From Chromatiales bacterium (GTDB taxonomy: Bacteria; Pseudomonadota; Gammaproteobacteria; Chromatiales; Chromatiaceae), in contig JAHEIA010000101.1 of assembly GCA_024639625.1 (NCBI GenBank), forward strand, positions 1 through 8,683: a stretch of DNA of 8,683 nucleotides. The letters run 5' to 3'. The position numbers and the translations under genes were made by a program. The notes under the pieces were generated by a model, which saw only the letters and a list, made by a program, of their open reading frames with translations, had not been told where the DNA came from and ran no database searches. Shown piece by piece: positions 1 through 5,651 of this stretch (within the stretch, counting starts at the first letter, position 1; each line of letters opens with the position of its first letter).

Positions 1-2219
1 TCGACGAGGATCACGTTGACAACGTTGGTGCCCCCGCCGCCGGGTTTGCTCTGCGCGAGATGGAAGCCGGAGATGCTGTCCACATCCCGGGTCAGCATCG
101 CATAGGTGAGCGCCGCGACGCCGGCTCCCGCGAGGATGCTCAGCAGGGCATCCCGGCCGCGGCGCAGCCGGCCCGATTCCGGCGCTGTGGCCCGTGGCAG
201 GAAAAACATCGCAAGCAAGATCAGGATGACCGTCACGATCTCGATCAGGAGTTGGGTAAGCGCCAGGTCCGGCGCGGAGAAGCGGGCAAACAGCAGGGAT
301 ACCATCAGCCCGACCAATCCGATCATCAACACGGCGGTAAAACGCTCGCGATGCAGGAACGTGGTGCCGAGCGCCCCGGCCGCAAACAGCACCGCGCCGA
401 TCAGAATACCCCAGCCGAGCGGCGTACTTGGCGTGGGGCCGGAAAGCTGCTCTCCCCAGTAACCGGCGGCGCCGACAAACAGGGCGCTCAACACCAGGGC
501 GAACAGATAACGGCGTAGACTTCGGTTGTCCAACAGCGCATCGAGCCATCCTCCCAGATGGAACACCTGGTCCAGCAGCCATTCCGCGACTACCTTTCCG
601 TTCAGGGTGAAGGGCATGCGGTCACGCAGAAGGAACAGCCATTGACGACCGAAGTAGAGTGCAATACCCCCCAGCATCGCAAGAAAACTCATCGCGAGGG
701 GCAGCGTGAAACCATGCCAGATATTCAGGCTGAATTCGGGCAACGGGCGCTGCAGCACCGCGCCGGCGGCCGTCTTGAGCAAGGGCTCGATCGTGTATCC
801 GGGAAAGGTGCCGACGGCGACGCAAAGGACGACCAGGATCTCCACCGGAACCTTCATCCAACGCGGCGGTTCATGGGGGGTCTTGGGCAGACCCTTCGGC
901 TCGCCGTTGAAGAACACGTCGTGGATAAAGCGCAAGGAATAGGCTACCGCGAACATACCGGCCAGGGTGGCTGCTGCCGGGAACAGCCAGTGCCACGCGG
1001 CCTGCTGGAGCCAGCTCAGGGCCAACGTCTCGCCAAAGAACATCTCCTTGGAAAGAAAACCGTTCAGCAGCGGCACACCGGCCATCGCGCTCGCGGCCAC
1101 CATGGCCAGCGCCGCGGTATAAGGCATGTACTTGAACAGTCCGTTGATCTGCCGCATGTCGCGGCTGCCGGTTTCGTGATCGACGATCCCGGCGGCCATG
1201 AACAGGGAAGCCTTGAAGATCGCGTGGTTCATGACATGGAAGACAGCAGCGATCTCGCCGAGCGGAGTGCCGAGTCCGAACAGCAAGGTGATCAGGCCGA
1301 GGTGACTGATGGTGGAATAGGCGAGCAGACCCTTGAGATCGTGTTGAAACAGGGCTAGGTAGGCACCCAGCAGCAGGGTGATCATACCGGTACCGGTGAC
1401 CGCGTAGAACCAGAGTTCGGTACCCGAGAGGACAGGAAAAAATCGCGCGAGCAGAAAGATGCCGGCTTTGACCATGGTTGCCGAATGCAGGTACGCACTC
1501 ACCGGAGTCGGTGCAGCCATCGCATGGGGCAGCCAGAAATGAAACGGAAACTGGGCCGATTTGGTGGCTACACCGAGCAAGAAGAGGCACATCACCAGCG
1601 GGTACAAAGGATCTTGTCGCAGCTGCCGGCCGCTGGCCAAGACGTCGCTCAATTCGTAGCTGCCGACCATGTGTCCGATCAGCAGTATTGCCCCGAGCAG
1701 CGCCAAACCACCCCCCCCGGTGACGAACAGGGCGAGGCGCGCTCCCTGGCGCGCCTCCGTTGTCTTGCGGCGGAACCCGATCAGCAGAAAGGAAGAGAGG
1801 CTGGTCAGTTCCCAGAACAGCACCAGCAACAACAGGTTCTCGGCAAGCACCAGCCCGAGCATCGCGCCCATGAACAACAGCAGGTAGGCATAAAAGCGCG
1901 GCCCGCCCTCCGCGGCGGAAAGATAGTAGCGTGCATACAGTATTACCAAAATCCCGATGCCGAGGATGAGCTGGGCGAAGAGCAGGCCCAGGCCGTCGAG
2001 GCGGAAAGCGAGCGACAATCCGACCGCCGGGACCCAGACGTGATGCTCCACGAGCAGGGAACCGCGATAGATCTCGGGCGCCAGGCCGAGCAGCAGGGCG
2101 AGTGCGGCAGCCGCAGTCAGTCCGGCGGCCCAGGCAGGCTGCATCCGGAGCCTCGACGCGGCGACTGGGACCAGCAGGGCCCCGACGAACGGTATGCAGA
2201 CGAGCAGTGGTAGCATCAT
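1..2219 (-). CDS. mrpA: Na+(K+)/H+ antiporter subunit A, MrpA/MnhA type, 3' end outside window
   Basis: This is the large membrane subunit of a multisubunit Mrp cation/proton antiporter, homologous to the NuoL-type proton-pumping subunits of complex I. The frame is open from the ATG at 2219 to the left edge (739 codons; a typical MrpA is about 800). Residues ~60-110 match the antiporter N-terminal region and ~125-400 the main proton-channel domain, with E137 in FWELTS, K220 before PFHFWLPHAM, K251 in TMVKAGIF and K296 in HDLKGLLAYS. From memory these correspond to E140, K223 and K299 of Bacillus MrpA. Residues ~605-675 (PDLALTQLLIEIVTV) look like the MbhD/DUF4040 part, and the last visible residues, GGGGTNVVNVILV, are the conserved MrpA segment close to its end, so the A subunit carries the usual C-terminal extension. 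mrpB-G would be expected further along the minus strand, off the window. The start is MML with no clear Shine-Dalgarno; the second ATG at 2216 is equally possible. A run of eight G lies at codons ~168-170. Confidence 0.93.
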   Translation of the reverse strand, partial: MMLPLLVCIPFVGALLVPVAASRLRMQPAWAAGLTAAAALALLLGLAPEIYRGSLLVEHHVWVPAVGLSLAFRLDGLGLLFAQLILGIGILVILYARYYLSAAEGGPRFYAYLLLFMGAMLGLVLAENLLLLVLFWELTSLSSFLLIGFRRKTTEARQGARLALFVTGGGGLALLGAILLIGHMVGSYELSDVLASGRQLRQDPLYPLVMCLFLLGVATKSAQFPFHFWLPHAMAAPTPVSAYLHSATMVKAGIFLLARFFPVLSGTELWFYAVTGTGMITLLLGAYLALFQHDLKGLLAYSTISHLGLITLLFGLGTPLGEIAAVFHVMNHAIFKASLFMAAGIVDHETGSRDMRQINGLFKYMPYTAALAMVAASAMAGVPLLNGFLSKEMFFGETLALSWLQQAAWHWLFPAAATLAGMFAVAYSLRFIHDVFFNGEPKGLPKTPHEPPRWMKVPVEILVVLCVAVGTFPGYTIEPLLKTAAGAVLQRPLPEFSLNIWHGFTLPLAMSFLAMLGGIALYFGRQWLFLLRDRMPFTLNGKVVAEWLLDQVFHLGGWLDALLDNRSLRRYLFALVLSALFVGAAGYWGEQLSGPTPSTPLGWGILIGAVLFAAGALGTTFLHRERFTAVLMIGLVGLMVSLLFARFSAPDLALTQLLIEIVTVILILLAMFFLPRATAPESGRLRRGRDALLSILAGAGVAALTYAMLTRDVDSISGFHLAQSKPGGGGTNVVNVILV

Positions 2220-2245
2220 AGGTTCGAGTCTGGTGCACAATGTTT

Positions 2246-2304
2246 CGCCGCGTTAGCGGCGCGAACACCCGCCGCATCGGGCTCGGCAGACGATGCGATG
2301 CGGC
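2246..2304 (-). promoter_or_regulatory. Two inverted repeats upstream of mrpA
   Basis: Two hairpin-capable repeats lie just upstream of the antiporter gene. The nearer has a 6-base perfect stem CGCCGC/GCGGCG (2246-2251 with 2256-2261, loop GTTA) that extends as TTC/GAA past a one-base bulge. The farther has a 9-base perfect stem GCCGCATCG/CGATGCGGC (2271-2279 with 2296-2304, 16-base loop). If transcription of mrpA starts upstream of 2304, both lie in its leader RNA; otherwise the farther could be an operator. A weak -10-like TAAGAT sits upstream at about 2310-2315 without a convincing -35. The structure is visible; a regulatory role is inference. Confidence 0.3.
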
Positions 2305-2431
2305 CTTATCTTAGCCGCGGGAAGGGCGGAAAGGAAATGTGCTCTGAGGCGGAGGTGCCGGGATTGTTGCGCTGCTGTCAATGGCAGGTTGGCCTGTGCC
2401 GCAGCGGCGGCGAATGAAAGCCCGTCAGGCA

Positions 2432-2458
2432 GCAAACCCGGCTGTTTGCCGGGTTTGC
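2432..2458 (-). terminator. Hairpin terminator after the SCP2-like gene
   Basis: This is a perfect 11-base stem, GCAAACCCGGC paired with GCCGGGTTTGC, closed by a 5-base loop. It lies 30 bases past the stop codon of the minus-strand gene at 2489-3010. The A/T-rich outer stem (AAACCC/GGGTTT) fits a Rho-independent terminator that could act in both directions, although there is no long U-run after the stem. Confidence 0.75.
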
Positions 2459-2488
2459 GCTAGGTTCGGCTATCGGAGCAGGCTGAGC

Positions 2489-3010
2489 TCAGGGGCAGTT
2501 CTCCTTGTCCCCCGGCACTTGACCGGTACCCACCAGAAACGCGTCGAACGGACCCATGACGCCCATCGCTTCACCCTTTGGGCCTTCGAATTTGAGCTTT
2601 CCGGTCATCATGGCGCCCATCGCGCCGCATCCCCAGCTACCCTCGCCCATGCAGGTCCAGTCATCGTCGTCGGCATACATCAGATAGTCGACGTCGTAGT
2701 TGAGCTCCGGATGCTTGACGACCCCTCCGTAGGCGCACATGGCCTTGCCGTCCTGATTGACCAGCTCCATCTCCACGGTAGTTTCCGGGCCGCACTTGAT
2801 GCGGTAGATATGGATGATCTTGTATCCGCGGCCGGCGTCGTTCTCGATCCAGTCGTCTCCTGCGAGTCCAGTGGTCAGTTCTTTGCTCTTGTTCCACTCC
2901 GAACACATGGCGGTCGCCCAGTCTGCGTCCATGAAAACGCCTCCGGCTTGGGCGCCGGAAATCATCGCCATGGTTAGCAGCGGTACCAGCGCCAGGGATC
3001 TATAGCTCAT
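2489..3010 (-). CDS. Exported SCP2-like (putative lipid-binding) protein
   Basis: A 173-residue exported protein of uncertain function. Residues 1-22 form a standard Sec signal peptide (MSYRS, then a hydrophobic core, cleavage likely after AQA-22). The mature part has W31, an N-terminal segment with W39 (CSEWNKSKELTTGL), and a C-terminal segment MTGKLKFEGPKGEAMGVMGPF (residues 134-154) that resembles the end of SCP2/sterol-carrier-type domains, where a glycine-lysine strand leads into a lipid-binding helix. Six cysteines (36, 73, 92, 120, 128, 172) could form disulfides in the periplasm. An acidic DDDD lies at 114-117. The start is well supported: AGGAGA at 3016-3021 (minus strand) precedes the ATG by five bases. 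It is monocistronic, bounded by hairpin terminators on both sides. The assignment rests on motif resemblance only; a plain hypothetical periplasmic protein is the alternative. Confidence 0.85.
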   Translation of the reverse strand: MSYRSLALVPLLTMAMISGAQAGGVFMDADWATAMCSEWNKSKELTTGLAGDDWIENDAGRGYKIIHIYRIKCGPETTVEMELVNQDGKAMCAYGGVVKHPELNYDVDYLMYADDDDWTCMGEGSWGCGAMGAMMTGKLKFEGPKGEAMGVMGPFDAFLVGTGQVPGDKENCP

Positions 3011-3506
3011 CGTCTTCTCCTGTTGAGAAATCTAGGAAAGCCCGGATGCTTTCCCCTCCGAAAAAATCTAGAGCAGCGCAGCTTAGCAGAATTTCGCAGA
3101 ACGGGGTACCGAAGGCGCGCCACGCTATGGCGTGCGACTACCGACGGCCCAGGTTCGAGCACCGCGTACCGGCGCCGCGTCTCCCGAAGCCGAATGGCCG
3201 CGGCCTGGTCGAGTCCGCACGCGTTGTGTCCACGCAACGATCTACGCAGGGAATCTGCAGGCAAAGAAAACCCGGCTCGACGCCGGGTTGAAGGCCTATG
3301 GCCGTGCAATAGGATTGGTTATTGTTTCTCACCCTCTCTCCCTACCGCGGTTCCTAGGCTAGCGCGAAGCGCCGGGCGCAATTGTGCGGTCTTTCACACC
3401 CTTCGGCGGGTTGACAGGAGTTTACAAAGGTCGCTCGGCGAACGTGGCACCAGCGAACCGGCTTCGCAGATCCGTTTGCCGCTCTGCGCCGCGGCTGGAA
3501 GCCGGC
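3011..3506. other. Gene-free stretch between SCP2-like and S1-like genes
   Basis: No credible gene lies in these 496 bases; the open frames are short, arginine- and proline-rich, and lack ribosome binding sites. It holds, from left: the Shine-Dalgarno of the SCP2-like gene; a 7-base inverted repeat GGAAAGC/GCTTTCC (3035-3041 with 3048-3054) that would fall in that gene's leader; the direct repeat AAATCTAG at 3028-3035 and 3064-3071 beside a run of A; a minus-strand hairpin terminator at 3269-3289; and about 215 bases beyond it, downstream of the S1-like gene, in which I recognise nothing. I searched by eye for tRNA T-arm and CCA patterns and found none that fold. Confidence 0.6.
3269..3289 (-). 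terminator. Rho-independent terminator, minus strand
   Basis: An 8-base perfect stem AACCCGGC/GCCGGGTT with a 5-base loop is followed, reading on the minus strand, by TTTTCTTT, the expected U-rich tail. It lies 217 bases past the stop of the S1-like gene and upstream of the SCP2-like gene, so it would stop read-through from the S1-like gene or end a separate small transcript. Its stem core is the same as that of the terminator at 2432-2458. Confidence 0.65.
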
Positions 3507-4709
3507 TTATTTGCCCTTTTTCAGGGTCTCTTTCAGCAGATCGCCCAGCGTGCCGAGGCTTTGTTTCGGTTTGCCGTATTCCGCGTATGTGCTTGCCTCG
3601 CTGGTGCTGTTTCCCCGCCGCGAGGCATCGAGCGAGAGCGCGATCCGGCGCTTTTCCAGGTCGACGTCGAGCACTGTGGCCTCGACTGTGGCCCCCTCAG
3701 CGAGCACCTCGTGAGGGTGGGTGACGCGGCGGCCCGCCCCCAACTCGCTGATGTGAATCATTCCCTCGATGCCGGGCGCGAGTTCGACGAAAGCGCCGAA
3801 GGGCTGTAGCCGCGTAACCGTCCCGGGTACGAGCTCCCCTACTGGGAACCGTTGCACCGCCTCCTGCCACGGATCTTTGGCGAGGGCGCGAAGCGAGAGC
3901 GCGATCTTCTGCGGGTGTCTGGCGTCCGCGCTGTTCTCGACGCGCAACACCATGACTTCCACCTGCTGTCCCGCGGTGAGTACGTCCTTCGGGTGTTGCA
4001 CACGGCCGAACGCGAGCTCGCTGATGTGGATCATCCCTTCGATGCCACCGATGTCGACAAAGGCACCGTAGTCTTTCAGTGAGGTCACGGTTCCGGGGAG
4101 AACCGCGCCTTCCTCGAGCCGGGCCCGGGTCTGCGCTGCCAGCGTCTCCCGTGCCTCTTCGAGCAGTGCGCGACGCGAGACAACCAGATTGGCGTGTCGG
4201 CCGCCCTCGTACCGGGTGACGCGAAACGCCAGGCGCTGCCCGACAAAGCTCTCCAAGTCTTCGACAAAGCGGATATCGATCTGGGATGCCGGACAGAACG
4301 CCCGCAGGCCTGCGATCTGGACTTCCACACCGCCCTTGGTGACGCCGGAAACCAGCCCCTCCACTGGAAGATGGTGCTGTAGTGCGTGCTCCAGCTCGCC
4401 GCCTCCGTGCATGCGGCGGCCCTGCTTGCTGCCGAGCAGCAGGGTGCCGGTCTCCTCGTCCTTGCCGGTCACTACCGCTTCGACCGTATCGCCGACTCCC
4501 GCGGTCATGGTTCCGTCGGCGTCTTTCAGGGCCTCGATCTCGAGACTGCCCTCGGACTTGGCACCCAGATCAACGAAGGCGAAGTCCTGCCCGAGCGACA
4601 GGATCTTGCCGCGAACGCTGTCACCTACCTCAGGGTCGCGCTGCGCCTGGGTGGGATGCGCCTGCTCGAATTGGCGCAGGAGAGAGGCAAAGTCTTCTTG
4701 GTCGGCCAT
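3507..4709 (-). CDS. S1-domain RNA-binding protein (four S1 repeats)
   Basis: A 400-residue cytoplasmic protein made of four S1 (OB-fold) RNA-binding repeats, at about residues 28-95, 115-180, 200-275 and 290-362. Repeats 3 and 4 are canonical, with the pattern G-x-V-x-x-x-x-x-x-G-A-F-V followed by IEGMIHISEL, and repeat 1 keeps GKILSLGQDFAFVDLG. Repeat 2 (VSGVTKGGVEVQIAGLRAF) is the more divergent type. It is shorter than true ribosomal protein S1 (six repeats, about 557 residues), so it is better named an S1-like protein than rpsA. A lysine-rich tail ends in KETLKKGK. I chose the ATG at 4709 (MADQEDFASLLRQFE), which looks like the natural N-terminus, over a TTG ten codons upstream; neither has a strong Shine-Dalgarno. 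It probably binds mRNA or structured RNA and could affect translation or RNA stability; the specific role is unknown. It is divergent from the pqi operon. Confidence 0.92.
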   Translation of the reverse strand: MADQEDFASLLRQFEQAHPTQAQRDPEVGDSVRGKILSLGQDFAFVDLGAKSEGSLEIEALKDADGTMTAGVGDTVEAVVTGKDEETGTLLLGSKQGRRMHGGGELEHALQHHLPVEGLVSGVTKGGVEVQIAGLRAFCPASQIDIRFVEDLESFVGQRLAFRVTRYEGGRHANLVVSRRALLEEARETLAAQTRARLEEGAVLPGTVTSLKDYGAFVDIGGIEGMIHISELAFGRVQHPKDVLTAGQQVEVMVLRVENSADARHPQKIALSLRALAKDPWQEAVQRFPVGELVPGTVTRLQPFGAFVELAPGIEGMIHISELGAGRRVTHPHEVLAEGATVEATVLDVDLEKRRIALSLDASRRGNSTSEASTYAEYGKPKQSLGTLGDLLKETLKKGK

Positions 4710-4744
4710 AGTTTGGTCACGGTGTGTACGTGCTAGCAATCCCT

Positions 4745-4773
4745 AGTCTACAGGAGCGATTTGTCCGCGTGAA
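4745..4773 (-). promoter_or_regulatory. Candidate sigma-70 promoter of the S1-like gene
   Basis: On the minus strand TTCACG (4768-4773) and TAGACT (4745-4750) are separated by exactly 17 bases, each matching four of six consensus positions. Transcription would start near 4738, giving a leader of about 30 bases before the ATG at 4709. The -35 lies inside the dyad TTGTCC-N8-GGACAA. In GC-rich DNA matches of this quality also arise by chance. Confidence 0.3.
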
Positions 4774-4780
4774 TGGACAA
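4761..4780. promoter_or_regulatory. Operator-like dyad TTGTCC-N8-GGACAA
   Basis: Perfect 6-base inverted half-sites separated by eight bases span 20 bases, the geometry expected for a dimeric helix-turn-helix repressor. The dyad overlaps the candidate -35 element of the S1-like gene. No regulator gene is in the window, so function is inference. Confidence 0.3.
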
Positions 4781-4827
4781 CCGCGATCCGCGGGGCGCTG
4801 GGAACGGGGAGGGCAGCACGGCACCGG

Positions 4828-4883
4828 GGGTCGGCGGCGGCAGGGAGCTGCGCCCGACCCGTCAGGGTGCGGGTACCGGGCGC
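4828..4883. promoter_or_regulatory. Overlapping, mutually exclusive hairpins
   Basis: Hairpin A pairs GGGTCGG (4828-4834) with CCGACCC (4854-4860), with an inner stem GCAG/CTGC (4840-4843 with 4848-4851). Hairpin B pairs GCGCCCG (4850-4856) with CGGGCGC (4877-4883), extended by ACCC/GGGT (4857-4860 with 4871-4874) past a two-base bulge. The two share 4850-4860 and cannot form together. No U-run follows either. They could be leader RNA of a long pqi transcript or simply GC-rich DNA structure. Confidence 0.3.
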
Positions 4884-4900
4884 ACAATGCTTGCCTGCTC

Positions 4901-4930
4901 TGTACAAGACTCGCCCGCCGATCTTACACT
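4901..4930 (+). promoter_or_regulatory. Weak candidate promoter of the pqi operon
   Basis: TGTACA (4901-4906) and TACACT (4925-4930), spaced 18 bases, each match four of six sigma-70 positions. This would give a leader of about 115 bases. It is the best pair I found by eye in the region and is weak. Confidence 0.2.
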
Positions 4931-5054
4931 GCGCCTTAGGGTGGTCACCTCGGGGCGACCCGCGGCTTGCGCCACGAATCGTATCCTGCGTTGCGCCCGC
5001 GGATGTTTCGCGCACGGGCCTTGATTGCCGCGGAGCGATCCGCTCGGGAGTAGT

Positions 5055-5651
5055 ATGCACCTCGCCTGCCACGAATGTGATCTGCTGCAGAGTATCCCGC
5101 CGCTCAGCGAGCGTGGAACGGCGAAGTGCGGTCGCTGCGGGGCCGTTTTGGTCCGCCACAAGCCGAACAGCATCGAACGCACGCTCGCCTTGGCGGTCAC
5201 CGGCCTGATCCTCTTTATCCTGGCAAATGCCTTTCCTATCCTCGAATTCGAGATCAACGGGGAAATCACCGCGACCACCTTGATCGGCGCCGTCGGCAGC
5301 CTCTACGCGAGCGGTGAATGGCCGCTCGCGGTCGTGGTTTTTTTGACCACCCAAGCGGCGCCGCTGTCGCAGATCCTGATCAAGCTCTACGTGTATCTTC
5401 CGCTTTGGTTGAACCGGGTCCCCTGGCGCCCCGGTGTCGCGTTTCGCCTACTCTTGGAGATCGAGCCCTGGAGCATGATGAGCGTGTTCATGTTGGGGAT
5501 CTTGGTCTCGGTGGTGAAACTCGCCAAGATGGCGCACATCCTGCCCGGGACCTCCCTCTGGGCGTTCGTCCTGCTGATCGTCGTTCTCGCGGCCGCAGTG
5601 GCATCGATGGATACCGCCCTGGTGTGGCAGAGGCTGGAGGCGAGCCGGTGA
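5055..5651 (+). CDS. pqiA: Paraquat-inducible protein A, first single-module copy
   Basis: An inner-membrane PqiA-family protein of 198 residues, the first gene of a pqiA-pqiA-pqiB-pqiC operon. It starts with a small zinc-ribbon-like motif (C5-x2-C8 and C25-x2-C28), followed by RHKPNSIERT, typical of the junction before the first membrane helix. About four membrane segments follow (~36-56, ~84-112, ~138-158, ~168-190), with the family motifs LANAFPIL and EPWSMMSVFMLGILVSVVKL. E. coli PqiA is about 417 residues with two such modules; here each module is its own gene. PqiA proteins work with MCE protein PqiB in lipid traffic across the envelope. I chose the ATG at 5055, which has GGGAG four bases upstream and begins directly at the cysteine motif, over an in-frame TTG ten codons earlier. 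Its stop overlaps the next start (GTGA). Confidence 0.92.
   Translation: MHLACHECDLLQSIPPLSERGTAKCGRCGAVLVRHKPNSIERTLALAVTGLILFILANAFPILEFEINGEITATTLIGAVGSLYASGEWPLAVVVFLTTQAAPLSQILIKLYVYLPLWLNRVPWRPGVAFRLLLEIEPWSMMSVFMLGILVSVVKLAKMAHILPGTSLWAFVLLIVVLAAAVASMDTALVWQRLEASR

Larger units (their letters stand above)
4710..5054. other. Divergent intergenic region between S1-like gene and pqi operon
   Basis: These 345 bases separate two diverging transcription units and should hold both promoters. Besides the candidate promoters listed separately, I see a dyad TTGTCC-N8-GGACAA at 4761-4780; two 13-base dyads with the shared core GCGATCCGC at 4781-4793 and 5033-5045; and two overlapping GC-rich hairpins at 4828-4860 and 4850-4883. 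A Shine-Dalgarno-like GGGAG (5046-5050) precedes the first pqi gene. No convincing small gene is present. Confidence 0.6.

Noticed and set aside
558..1358. Plus-strand 266-codon open frame
   Set aside because: Antisense to mrpA; composition is Gln/His/Gly-rich, typical of a shadow of a membrane protein gene, with no motif or ribosome site.
871..2277. 468-codon minus-strand open frame rich in Arg, Pro and Ala
   Set aside because: It is a shifted-frame shadow of mrpA. The true frame gives a continuous hydrophobic protein with NuoL/MrpA motifs.
2376..2381. Perfect -35 TTGACA on the minus strand upstream of mrpA
   Set aside because: The bases 16-18 further on (GGCACC region) do not resemble a -10 element.
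3151..3166. GGTTCGAGC-like string suggesting a tRNA T-arm
   Set aside because: The flanking bases do not form the required 5-base T stem, and no acceptor, D or anticodon arms can be placed around it.
3411..3416. Perfect -35 TTGACA on the plus strand
   Set aside because: No -10 at suitable spacing and no plus-strand gene downstream before the S1-like gene, which runs the other way.
3023..3724. Plus-strand 233-codon open frame across the gene-free stretch
   Set aside because: Arg-rich, no Shine-Dalgarno, no family motif, and its end runs antisense into the S1-like gene.
4710..4739. TTG start ten codons upstream for the S1-like protein
   Set aside because: The extension MLARTHRDQT is not typical of the family, there is no Shine-Dalgarno, and ATG at 4709 gives a natural N-terminus.
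4743..5354. Minus-strand 203-codon open frame across the divergent region
   Set aside because: About half is antisense to the first pqiA gene; low-complexity composition and no recognisable domain.
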